Assembly (NCBI RefSeq): GCF_963675165.1 | Contig: NC_087386.1 | Span: forward strand, 3,974,169-4,038,168 | Reading direction: 5' to 3' | Origin: Halichondria panicea | Lineage: Eukaryota; Porifera; Demospongiae; Suberitida; Halichondriidae | Length of the DNA: 64,000 nt | Shown here: positions 1 to 13,400 of the stretch, one piece after another | Layout: every line of letters starts with the position of its first letter | Position numbering within the stretch: the stretch's first letter is position 1 | Position numbers and translations under genes: made by a program | Notes under the pieces: model-generated | What the model saw: only the letters and a program-made list of their open reading frames with translations | Told to the model about the DNA's origin: nothing | Database searches by the model: none

Positions 1-31
1 AATACTTATAGATAGTAGAGACTCTACAATT

Positions 32-552
32 ATTAGATCCCATTTGAGTGTATTTAGCAGGGAACTATGAGCTATAGTACCGGTACTATAGATTGCTCTA
101 GAGTATTTTTTGGCTTTGTTCGAGAGTAGTAGGAGCCGCTCGTTTCTTGGGTAGACCAATGGTACATACGCAGCTATATAGTAATTACATGCACATTGAC
201 ACATGCAGCCTCTGTTAATAAAAGCACCGCGTACGCTGATGCCTCGGTATAGAGGCATCACGGTGCAACTTTTTTCTCTTTTCTTATACAGCTACGTATA
301 CTAATAGCTAGCATTCTATACTATTATTACAGAGCTACCTACTAGGTAGTATGGCTAAGTTATATCAACAGATTACCCACTAGTCTGAAGAGACTGCAAT
401 GGCCTTCAAAGTGAGCAAAAATTAATCTAGCTATAACTCGACGAAGCTTATTTTGCAAATCCACAAATAGAAATGTTATACTAGAAGCCTACATGTATAT
501 AGAAGCTTTTACTTGCATTTATTATAGTGAGCAGTTGTAGCTAGCAGCCTAG

Positions 553-583
<31 letters not shown>

Positions 584-1195
584 CACTACTCGCTTGCGCA
601 TGCGACAACTGAAACATAATTATTATGCTTACCCCACCTCCCCCTATACACACAAAGTGACGCTGTATGATTGTCGTGATTTGGGCAGTGGATGTGTTCA
701 GAGTGCCTTGCGTCCACATCGGGGTCAGAGTTTACATGTGGGTGGTGTGTGATTAGAGAAAGCTGGAGCTAGATGTATGAAAGTGCTGGGATTCTAGCTT
801 TGGCTTCTTCCTTTGGCTTTGTTCGAGAGTAGTATAGGAGCCGCTCGTTTGCTGGGCTTGTTTGCTGCAAATATTCTAGCTTAGATGTCTTCCTTTCGCT
901 TTGTGAGAGTAGTACAAGCCGCTCGTTTCTTGGAAAGTGTTGTTTACTGCAAAACTGGGGGAGGAGCTGGATGTTTCCGTTTTGTGGGTGGAGCTAGGTC
1001 CAGGACTATAATTTAATAAACTGAGGTGGAGGAACAGGGTTGACTTGAATAGAGACCACAGATTTAGTAGAGACACAGAGATGCCAACTTTAGATATTAT
1101 AGTTTTCAAAAGAAATGATGCAGTTGCTAGGTCGGCTAAGCTAGTGCATTTCTAGTAGCCAATAGGTTTTGGGATCTAAATCAGTTAGAACATGT
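32..1195. repeat. Repeat region at the left edge, related to the insert at 21388-22137
   Basis: It opens TTAGATCCCATTTGAGTG, followed by TTTAGCAGGGAACTATGAGC, and closes GGGATCTAAATCAGTTAGAACATG, matching the nested element at 21388-22137. A block CTTTG-TTCGAGAGTAGTA-GGAGCCGCTCGTTT occurs three times (109-155, 812-865, 892-945). A (CA)n run lies at 553-582. No VPS13 exon is visible here. Confidence 0.6.
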
Positions 1196-1415
1196 GCATA
1201 TAACTTATACAATACAACATTTACTGAAAAAGTAATAATAATGACTCAATCGCTACATTTATGGGTGTATCGACTCGTCTACATGTACATGTACATGTAT
1301 GTGGGTACAGTACACGTACATTACATAATTATATTAGATGAGACTTTATGAGTATCAAATGATATGTACCTTCAGTTCACAGTTTGTAAAACTAAAAACC
1401 ACGAGACCAACGTAC

Positions 1416-4400
1416 CTGAATATTTGAACACTTGTTGTCTGTATTTGCATGCAGTCGAGTACTGTCTGAGCCCCTAACAGAGTGAGGGTCTCCATTGTAG
1501 CGTCACTGCTAATGGACCCACGACGAGCTTCATGACCATGCTTCAGACTGTAGGGAAGCACAATTACGTACTATGCTCTACAGCTCACTTCGAAGTTTGG
1601 GACAAGTGGTAAATTGCAAAAAGTGACATAAGTTTAACAGTTTACACAAGTACAATCATAGCGCCACTCTATCAAAGGTCTAGCTTACACAGTTGTATGT
1701 AAACCGTTACACTTATCCCAAGTAGTTTTTTGCCATTTGCTAAAGCACAGCATGCATGTAGATTTTACTACAAACTAGGGGCTCAACATAACAGATCTGT
1801 TAACAACATTTAAATAGCAAGCTTGGACGAATACGGTCAGGCACTGCACATTCCAAAGTTACACACTATAATAAACAATATAAAAGCACACAATCCAAAA
1901 CAGTCAAGTTGCAAATAATTATTATTATGTTCTATTACATGCATGAACCACTGTAGTGGTCCAAGAGAACTTGAATAATTGCTAAAATTTTTAACTCACT
2001 GATTGGATATTCTGAACTCCCCGAGGTCGATGAAGATACTGCCTTGTCTGGTCTCTGTGGTGAAGGGCAGCTCCAACACAGGGGCATGCAGGGTGAGGTC
2101 CAACTTCAGTCTGTGAGCCGTCTTGGTGCTTTCTATGATCGCATTGGCCTAGGTACAAATGTGCATGTTGGCATAATAATGTGATAGTTCAGAATTTAGT
2201 TAAACGATAACCTTATATTTTTTGGTGCCAAAAATTGGGTGTTGGGACAGAGGTTAAGGTTCACACAGCTAGTACATTTACAACTGCCGTAAAAAGCTAC
2301 ACGTAGCATTTTGTACGTAGATGTATGTTTAATGTTCCATAAAACTCACAAGTACACATTATACTTGCAGGCTACAGATGTTCGTAGCCGGTAATGTACA
2401 TGTAATGTACGTAAAGGTCTGCTTAACAACACGAAAACTAGCTTACAGTGACAGAAGCAGTTTCAGCAGTTGCCTTGGCAGCACTAGTGTAGGAAGATTT
2501 GTTAATCTCCAGTTGCTTCACGAACTCCAGCACATTGCTCATGAAGGTTGCGTTAAAGCTGACGTTAACCCTGTTGACCTCTGCCTTGAGGGAGGTGTCC
2601 ACCCAGTCCAGGTCATGGGGGATTCTCTTGTTGGCCGCCAGATTGTACTGGACCACCTGGGACGAGCATGGAAGGGGTCAAGTATTATATTATTATACAT
2701 ACAATGTCATGTATTACATGCAGGTAACATTATGTACATGTACATGTAAGTATAATTATAGCTACACACATTTGAAACTGTATAATTATACGTACACTTT
2801 GCACACATCAGTCCAGTCTTAAGACGCGGTATGACTTAGGACTGTTTGTTATTGTATAGTACGTATACATTAGCAAAGCGTATAGAGGTAGTGGTGCCAT
2901 AAAGTATACTGTGAGGGACATTTGTAGAGGCACTAGTACATACATTTAGTAAGACGAAGCTTCTCTCTTTGTCAGTTTTGGATATGATAGTGGTGACATT
3001 CGAAGCAATTGAAGCATCCTTCACTGTGAGGTCCTTAATACTACATGTACATGTATATTGACATTGGTTATAACGAGTAAGCAATAATTTTAATTGTTAC
3101 ATTTATAGTACATTATGTACATAAACACGTGCATACGGACCACTGTAAGTGTATGTGTGTGTATGCAAGTGGAAGTGAAAGAGTACGTATAATCACACAC
3201 CTTGCCACAATGGTGACTGTTTCTGGTTGAGCCGAACCTTTCAAAGAGAATCCTGCACAGTACAAACAAAGCAGGATTACCTGGTTAGCTTCAATACCGT
3301 ATATAGTGCTAGAAATTAATGTGTATCACATACTAGGTTAGAGGCTCTTACAATCCCCCTTAAAATCGCATCGTTTAATCGAGGAAATACATACTATATA
3401 GCGCGAAATTTTTGAGGGGCTTAATTTTCGCGGATTTTGTGGGTTAGCAATCCTAAACGAAAATTAAGTCCACGAAAATTGTTCTTTAATTAGAATTATC
3501 TGCTATAACGTGCTAAGATTTAAAGGCGTGGCTTCCGGTAAGCAGTCATTCCGCGAACATTGTGCAACGAAATACTTTTAGAGGCCATTCCATGAAATAT
3601 AAGTGCCTCGAAAATGTTGCGCTATACAGTAATTATAATGCTCGCATAGCACTATGGTAGTAGATGCATGCATGGCTACGCTATACAGATCGATACATAT
3701 GTACATGTACGTGTATATGACAGGTCTGAATAATAAAATATTATGCAATAACAGCATGACATTTACATACAGCACAACCATGTTAGTGGGTGGATGTCAG
3801 TGATACCTGTGAGTCCAGCATCAAGGAACTCGCTGTCGTCCTGTACTAACACAATATCAACCCCCTCAAACTGCACATCGAAATGGAATTCCTTAGTGAT
3901 GGGCTTCTCGAAGTCATTCAGATTGACTACACCTGCAAAGGGGAATAGAACAATTCCTTGCCTGACATGTCACATGGATCGCTCAGTTTATTAGCGGTGA
4001 AGTTAGAGCACTTTACTAACAGTGTCAAAATCGGTACATGTACATTGTACATTCATCGTAATGCAGTCATACGTAGTTAGATTGACATCAACCAGGAATA
4101 ATTATTGAAAATGCTAGCAAGAATGTTTATGTTATAAGAGGTGCAATGTCTCACCTGTAACAAGAGTGGGGAGGGTCTCTGATGATTCATCGATGGTCTC
4201 CAATCCCAAAGAACTGTTCGGTTCATCAGAAGAGCTGAGGCTGCATTTACAACACACACAACTCACACAATTACATCAGGCCAGACAATTACATTATACA
4301 CATAGATACGAACATGATCTCAGTTACATAGCAGGGTTTCATCTAGTGGGGGGGGCGGGGGGGAAGCTTCCCCCAAATTTAAAATCCTGAATGAAACCCT

Positions 4401-7400
4401 GCATAGGCGTGTGTTACTACTAGTACCTGTTGAGGACTGGTTCTAGAGTGTTGAAGTACTCGATAATGGTCTTGATAGTGGAGCGGTGCAGTGTCAGCTT
4501 GACCAGTGAGAGCTGCGCTGACACGGAGTTTTGCAGCCCAGTGTACTTGGCAGCAAAGTCAGTACCAGCAAGGGTCACCTGAATAGAAATTATTGAAGCG
4601 ATAAGTAATCTAAGCAGACACTCACACAAAATTATGGTTTTAAAATTGCCAACCTTTACCCACTGCGGTTTAGGCTTCAATTTCTAAAGCTGTCAAGGTT
4701 ATAGGCGAGTGATAGAAGTCATATACAGTCCATTTTTAATACACAGTCATATAACCTCGAGGCATGATTCAGTATGAAATTGTCGTGACATAAAACACAC
4801 AATTATAAAACACATAATTATAGCATGATAATTAATCCTCGTGTTTTATGAGATACACAGGCAACTCGCCCTCGTGGCTTGTGGCTGTATATCGGTCTCG
4901 TGCTATATCTATGAGTATTGCACTCACTGTTACAAATCTTGCTGATACGAAGTTTCCATCATGGAGACATTTAGTCTTCAACAAGTAGGTGGGGCTACAG
5001 GTGCCGTCTGGACAGGGAGAAAAGCAGTACAGGTCATAATTTGTCATGATGATACACTGATTGAAATTCTGAAGTATATGTACATACTGTACACGTAAAC
5101 ATGGTACAAGTACATGAATTGGGAAGGGGGGCTTTTACAGTGTAGGCAACTCCTCCCTGTTCCCGCAAGAAAAGATCTCATCTCTCGTTAATTAAGTACA
5201 TACTGTACATGCATGTATACTACTCATATTTTACCTGTTGTGATGTGGTCTAGGATGGCTACCTCTTTCATGGTGATGCTACCCTGTGTGTCCCACTTCC
5301 TATCCACCACATCTGCCTGTATGTCACTGATGAGGATGTCCAGCAGGGGAGACTGGCTACTCACACCCTTCTTACCCTTCTGCGTGGTCTGAGACAACTT
5401 GACTGCAACCTACACAATTCATATACGTAAATTGGCTGTGCATGCCGAGAATTGTGCTCATGCACAGATACATACATTTATAACCGGGTAGAACATAGCC
5501 GAGTTTTAGTACTGCATGCTGTGTATGCATGAGCACTTGGAAAGCACATACATGTGTAGTATTACATGTATACAACGCGGAATTACATGACTGTTAGTTT
5601 GGATATATAATTTTATACACACTGTACATCGTTGCACATGTACCTTGTTGACGATCAGCTTGATGGAGACGTCTTTGAACACATTCCTGGACTGGTCTTG
5701 ATCCTCACTGCATGAAATACTGACATTTTATTCATGCAGTGCAGGACACTGTAAATATAGTGACACGCACACGCACACGCGAAAATCTTGGCCCACCATT
5801 CCCGCTAAGTACCCACCGTCCTCTCACCTTGAGAGTTGAAGGGAATTGATTGAGGTGAGTGAGGGTGTAATGGAGCACTCAGCCTCCTCCTCATATTCCT
5901 CGTCCCCAAAGCTAGACACGGACATCAGAGACACAGTGTCCATCTCCACCAGTTGTGCTGCATTGTCCAGCACTGGCCTTGACACTGGCTTTGACTGCAT
6001 GCACAAGATAGAGGGAGCAAGTAGCAACAAATCAGCTTATACATGTATAAGAGTGAAGTGGACTTGACGACTGCACATTACATTGGCATTAAACCATACA
6101 TAAAGAGAAAATGCACACTACGTGGCACGTATATACGTACTTACTCCTGGAAATGAAGTTTGTATATTATATTATGAAACAATCGAACTACTCACTGGCA
6201 GTTCATTATATTCCACACCCTTGTTGACCAGCGATGGAGGCATCTTCTGAGAAGCAAGAGTCTGAAGGGAAATACGATGAATCTAGTAAGTACTGACTGG
6301 CACTGGGTGAGTACTAAGTGAACATGAAAAGTGTATCTCAAAAAAAAACATTCCAATGCTTGTAGAAATTCTGCTAGTGTACGCACACAGTATTATTAAT
6401 GCATACACAATGTCAACTTGGTATCAGTGACCATGTGTAGTACTATGTACCCATTACATGTACATGTACATTGATGCTCTTTCACAGCGTCAGAGTACAA
6501 AAGCTAATAAATTACTATACTCTATGAAGTGCAGTGTACTCTATACAGCATTGTTTGCAAGAACCTTGACAAGTGTAGCAACTTGGGTGTCTGAGAGGTT
6601 GATCTCAAAACCAGGAATGGTCCCCTCCACCCTCATGGTGGCCAGGAGGGCATCGTCAGTGATCATACTCTTGAGCAGCTGAATCTCAAACCCAGTGGGC
6701 GCGATGATATGGAGGGGAGAGGACCCACTGGCCATGGCACCACGCCAGTCCTCTCCTATATACAATGTACAGTTAAAGGTAAAAGCAAAATTATAGGCAG
6801 TACATACAGTCATGCAAACAGAGAGAGGGCTGCATGTACATTTATTTCATCTTGTACGTAATGTAAATGAGCCGAAACAACCAGAATGTGTTATTTACAA
6901 TACATGTACAGTACGTATGCATGTACGTATGTATCTACATGTAGCTAGATGGACAGGTACAAGTACATGTACACATACTTGTGACATTGCATAAACAGCT
7001 GACCTGGTTCGGCGACCAGCACTTGCATCCCAGCAAGCTTCACAGTAAACTTGTCATAATATTCACTGAAGTCACCAGCAGTATCAGACAATTTCTGTAC
7101 ACATGAGATATTACATGATCATAATTTAGCTAACAGTTTTATACTTGACTTGAACTACCCGAATAAGAGAGTACATTCAAGTGTGCGTAATCATACATTT
7201 TTTCTCACCTTAGGTAGCTGCTTAGGGTCCTTAGTGGTCCCGAACACTCTCAGCTCTCCCAGATCCACGACAACCAAGTGAGACTGCTTTGAGTAGGTGC
7301 CTCCCTCAGGCATTATGAGGTAAGGGGAGTGCAGTCGGATGTCCAGGTCCAATTGTTTCCGGTTCTGAAGAGCATCCTGGAGACCAGCGGTCGTCTGGAT

Positions 7401-10400
7401 TTTGAGCTGTTCCCACGACGCCGACGCTGCATTCGTTAACCTACAGTGTGGTGAGTAAGAGTAAATGGAGTGGCTATAAGCTAACACTTGTTGACAGCAG
7501 GTATACCAATTGTATTAACTGTCTGTGTGTGTGCTGCTTGCTGCTCTACATGTACGTATAACACCACATTTGGCCTATGTACTTGATGGTCGGTCATATA
7601 ATTATACGCATTTGTAGCAAATCAATGTTCGCATGTACATAATTATACATACTTACTCTTGGAAATGAAGATGATTTGGTGGTTTAAACATTTCGATGAG
7701 CCCATCTACAGTAGCCTGCAAGTTTGTAAGAGCTTTCAATGAAAAGACGGGCATACTATAAGTGCATAATAGAATCACCGTCAGTTCTTCATAATTATAG
7801 TCCGAGGTTGTGCATGCACATAAATATTGCAGCTAACAAACATACAATTAAATTGCTTAAGGTACAGCCCATGCACGCGCTACTAACAAAGTCATAGGTG
7901 ATCTGCAGTGGTTTAAGGACAGCGTTGACAGTAATATCCATCTCAGGCCTATCGAGAGGTTTGATCTCAAGCGCCAAATTGACCAGTGTTGCATCAGTGT
8001 CTTTCGAAACCAATTTGGAGGTAATCATGGTGGTACGGTTGTTACCATTGGGCACACCCTCCATCTCCAGTGTGCCCACAGAGGCTCGCACACTGAATAA
8101 GGAAAAGTGGGATATTTAAAAAACTTGAAATGATTAACTACTACAGCTAAACTTTAAACTTTAGTGTTAGTCTTTTTGGCTATACAATAATAAAAACTAC
8201 CTAACAGACTCTGAGCTGGGCCTGTTAAGCACATCAACATTGATCCTCTCAGTCACCAGTGTGCCAATTTTCCTGGGAATAAGATACCATATTAAAAGCA
8301 GAAAATATTAATCATTATAACATTGATACATGTATAATGTACATGTATAATGTGATTTTGAAAGCCTGGCAAGAATCCATATAGTACGTGTACACACCAC
8401 TATACAGTGCAGCTACAATGATCACTAATAAAAGGCAAGTATGTATGTACATGTACTGAGATTCTTCATATAATGAGAACCAGACCCACACAGTACACCA
8501 ACAGTGCACAACCCACATTCCCACAGATGTGATACAGATGTATACACTAGCTGTATACAGTAGACTCTCGTTAATCCGGTCACCCTTGGGACCATGCAGC
8601 TTGGCCGGAATAGCGAGGTGGCTGCATCTCAGGAAATAGCCGCGGCTTAAAACGACTTTACCTCGAATCTAATTTCTACTTTTGCGGTTCTTGTCTCGAG
8701 GATAATGTAGGATAATGAATCATTCTGTTCTCTATTTAAGTGTAATTCAATTTTATTTGCTAAACCACACCCAAAACGTCATATCCGGTCGTAATATACG
8801 TATAAAATTACATTGAAAACCTTGTTTGGGACAGACAGCACTGGCCGGTAAACGGAATAGCGAGATGGCCGTACTTCAGGTCGAGTTTTGTGCAGAAAAC
8901 ATATAGCTAGCATTCCGTGCCAAACCAAATGGCCGGTATATCGAGGTGGCCGCATTTCAGAGAGCCGGAATAGCGAGAGTCTACTGTATACATAAAGCAA
9001 AGTTTCCCTAATCCTGTATTTTGTCGGCCAAATCATTATGGCAAACATACATTTAATTATAAAGGAAATGAAAATACAATCTATATTCACGAACAAACAA
9101 ATACAACCACACAGTGAGTGGGTATAGTGGCTCTGTAGACAGGATGGCTGGGTGAAAGACTAACCAACCAACCACTCACAGTGGGCACATACAGGATGTA
9201 TATGGGAGGATGTATGTGGTCAGTCTGTATGAAGGAGCTGAGAGTATAAATGCAGTAGTTTGTTAGACTGTGCTCAGACTAAAAAGGTCAGAATAAATAA
9301 AAAGGAACACCAACAGATCAAGCAGAATGACTGACAGCTGGTGGTTGGTGGTTGCACTGCTAAGTGTTACAATTGTAAAAGGTGCGTTCACAAGTTGAGC
9401 TACTATGTTAGTGACTACCTGTACTTACCTACCAAGGCCGACTAAGAGTTTGAGTTACCCGAGTATGTTGGATAGGCATAGACTGGGAAGCAAGTTATCA
9501 CTAGTATGGACTCTCAATGCATGCAGATAAATATATCCATATCCATAGTAAAGCATTGCAAAAACAAAAAAAAAGTAACGCAAAGGTAAATTAATGCTAG
9601 CTGTCCACTATAATTACATATATATACACATAATTATAGGAACTAACTATGATCAGCAACACAGCCTCACACTGACAAACCTCACTGAGACTGGCTTCAA
9701 CCAAACCACACACACCAAATCGGTCAAGCTAACCTGGTCTGTTCATACACCTCTACTTGAACGATTCGCATCGTATCGTGTAAAATGTTCTAATGCGATT
9801 GAAGGACAACAAAATCGCCATTGGAAACGGATATACGACCCAGCACAACAAGAAACTACCCTTTATGGACTAGTACCAACCACACAGTACATATGCTGTG
9901 TGGAGCTGTATCTAAACCATGAGATTAGAGCAGATTCGTGCAATACAATTAAACTACATGTAACATCTCCAGATGATGCTAGCACAACTATTGAAACAAG
10001 CGATGTCACGCCCACTGTCTCTACTGAGCATGCTCAGATGGAACTTCAGGGCTCTACATTGTACACAGAGGAGGAAGTGGCTGGGTTGTATGTGGTGATA
10101 GTCCTACTGTGTGTGTTACTGGCAGTGTGTGTGCTGGGATGGCTCGTCACAGTGTTTGTAACATGTTGGAAGATTGACAGACACAAGTCGAGGTGAGTCA
10201 ATCGGTGATTAGTTATGCATACATACAGTTTGTGTATATATACTATGGGAAAACAAACTGGAAAATGATACAGTCATAGAAAGTACTCAAAAACAAAAGT
10301 AACATCTAAAACCTATAAATCTCTCGATGTAACACCAACACAGGCTGTAGTTTACTATGGCTAGGCTACATGTAAGCATATATATTCACCTGTATTTGTT

Positions 10401-13400
10401 TAGGCTCACTTTCTTAGTGATAATGAAGTACTAAGTGGTTGCTAGAGTCAACACTACAGCCCACCCACCAACTGACAGATAAAAGTACTGAGTAGGAGGT
10501 ACTGAGTGGGTACAGTAGCAGATGCATGTGGTCAAGCCTTTAAACACACTCACTCTATGGGAACCTTACAAAAATATGAATTTTTGCATGAAAGTACAGT
10601 CATGTGACATGTCTCATAATTATACTGGAGGGGCTTCCTGCTGCCTATGCTGGCCCACTATGCTGGCCCACTTAAATAACATCCTTTGCTTGGTCTATTC
10701 TGACTGACACATGCACAACAATTTAACAGTATTTTATTACTGCAGGCAAGTTGAACCAGAGTTAGAGATCAACGCGCACAACCACATACATAACCCTCTC
10801 TACACGTCCGACTACGTCCCCAACACTGTGCTCACCGGTCACCATGGAAACGCTCAAAGCAACACAACACACGAGTACGACTACGTGCGTGTGAGGGAAC
10901 CACTGTCTATAAGTGTGAGAAACACTAGGAATGGAGATACAGTAGTGAACAACCACTCATTGCAAGACCGGACCAGACAGATGACCACTCAACTGTCGAT
11001 ACGGAATGACTCTGTGATACCACTGCACTATGAAACAATGGCTAGCTACGGGAACAGAATAGCTTATACAGTTGACAATAATAGTAGTGCCAGCTCACCT
11101 TAAGCAAGGCCACATGCACAAGGTCACATGCACACAACACATGCCTATTTATATGTACATGTTATGTATGCACTCTCTGTCTTGCTGTACTTGTTGAATT
11201 TAAATGATGATCTTTACCTACTTAAAAAATTAGATCAAAAATAGACTCAATCAGGTACGTATGTATACGTAGCACTGGTCATTTGCAAGCATGAAATGCA
11301 TCATACAGCCCACCAATACGCTGCACTCACTGTTTCTGGCCGTAGAGCTCAAGCTTGAGAGTGCTGAACATCACATGGATCTCATGGGCCACATACTGAG
11401 GGGGGGGGGTAGTAGCACTGAATTAATGCATGAGTAGGATTACAGAATGGTCCTCCTACCGAGTAAAATTTATGTCAACGCCTTCAAAGTTTTTTTAATT
11501 CGCCCGTGGTGTACGTTACAGCTAGTACCACTTAATTTGCACTGTCATCAAAAGCTGTACAATTATACATGTAGGGCTTTAGAGACACTCACATCTTTGG
11601 GGTATTCGATGTACTCCTCATCTGGAGAGTAGCCGATGGCCTGGTACAGCTCTTGTCTGTCTTTTTCGTCTTTCTCATCCTCAGCTGATACTGAAAGAAG
11701 GTATGATGCTTTCCTTACATTAATTTTTTGCCTGTATTTTTCCTCCTATATTATGTCAATTCTACATGTACATGTAAAAGATTGGTGTTATGATACAAAC
11801 AACTTTTACCTGCTTTTCTTAGACTTCTCCTACCGTAACAAATTCACGAGACCTCGAAACAAACGTTCACACTTACCTGACTACATACATGTACAGTTGT
11901 ACAACGTTCCTGTCATTGATTGTTCTCCCTTAGCTATTGGTTTGACCCAAGGCCCAATTAGAGTGATAATTCATTTATTGGCCACACAAACTCAATTATT
12001 AGTTTCTCATACACTTCTTGCTAAAACAGGATGCGGGCGGGCGGTCATTATTCATTATCTCATTATATGGTTGCGACCACTGACCACTGAAAACTATCAT
12101 ATGCGCAATGTGCAAAGCTAATTAATCACATATGGGTTCAAATAATGAACGTGCAAGCGCGGCAGTATCAGGTAGGAGTGGGCAAAGACGAGAAACTAGT
12201 TTGTGTGGCCTTATAAAATTATAGCCCCTCTTCAAAACTCACCATTCTCTTCCGCTTTGCTCTTCTTGGATCCTCTCGTCTCCGTTATCCCCTTCTCCAC
12301 ATGCTCCCCAACCACCACGACCGCCCCGGCATCCAAGGCAGCCTCTTCAGCCTCGGCAATTACACTCTCACGTTTCTCTGGTGCTTTATATTTCTGTCTC
12401 CAACGCGAGAAGATACTTCCTCTTTTCTCACCCCCATCCTTGTCTTTGGCCTTCTTGCTTTTACGACTGGACTCAACCACTCTCCTAAGCTCATCAGGGA
12501 TAGGGGGTGTGTTGGGAGAGGTGGAGCCATTAGGGGACGCACCATTTATTGGTGGGGGCGTCACCACACCTGTTTCAGTCTCTTCATAAATGGGAAGTAT
12601 GATAGGCATGCTAGGGCTTTTTTTTCCATGTGTGGTGAGGGGATGCAGGCCTACGGGGGTGCTCAGAGTCTTGGAAAGAACCTTGTGGGGTACTTGGTAA
12701 GAGTCTTTTCTGGCCTTAGATTTCTGCAAGGGTGGAAAAAATGAGCGAGTAAACGGACTTTTAAGAGTGCTAATTAAACCTTAATACTCACGCCCACTAT
12801 ATTAAGATCAGAGAAATTGAGCAAAAGTGGGTGGATAATGTACTTAATCAAAGAAGAGGCAAGCTATACTTCAATAAAAGTCTCTCCTGGCCTTGGGTTT
12901 CTGCAAAGGTGGCAAAAAAGGGACTTTTGAGAGTGTCAAGTTGGTGTATTGTAGTCAAGCCTTGCAAGGGCAAGGTTTGCGCGTTGTGCGGTTTGAGATG
13001 GTGCTAAACCAATTTTTTTAATATGCACAAAATTGAGCACGCCCACTATATCAGCTGTTTAGGTTGAACATGTAAGGATCCACAAAACCAAAAAGAGGGA
13101 GGAACTGAGCAAAAGTGGGTGGATACTAAATCAAAGAAGAGGCAAGCTATACTTCAAGAAAAGTGCTCTGTGACTGTAAGTTTACCTACAGTACTAAAAC
13201 GGATTATTGTTTAGCATACCGTTCGCAGCTCTGAGCACCATGGCCACACACACACTGCTGATGCTACTAGCCACACTGGTAGTCTTCCTATACACTCCAA
13301 TAACCACACTTGCCCAACCTGAGAACACAGCACAGGGCAACTTTGAGGGAACAGACGGCTCCAAATGCGTCTGGTTCGAGCTACGTCCTACGAAAGCTGA

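Noticed and set aside
553-582. (CA)n run as a regulatory site
   Set aside because: It is a simple microsatellite inside a repeat.
12203-12744. Plus-strand open frames of 128 and 147 codons
   Set aside because: They lie antisense to VPS13 exon 12243-12723, which has family motifs and in-phase splicing.
13207-13239. An upstream in-frame TTG start for the secreted cysteine-rich protein
   Set aside because: The ATG at 13240 has a strong context and gives a proper signal peptide; a TTG start is not expected in an animal gene.
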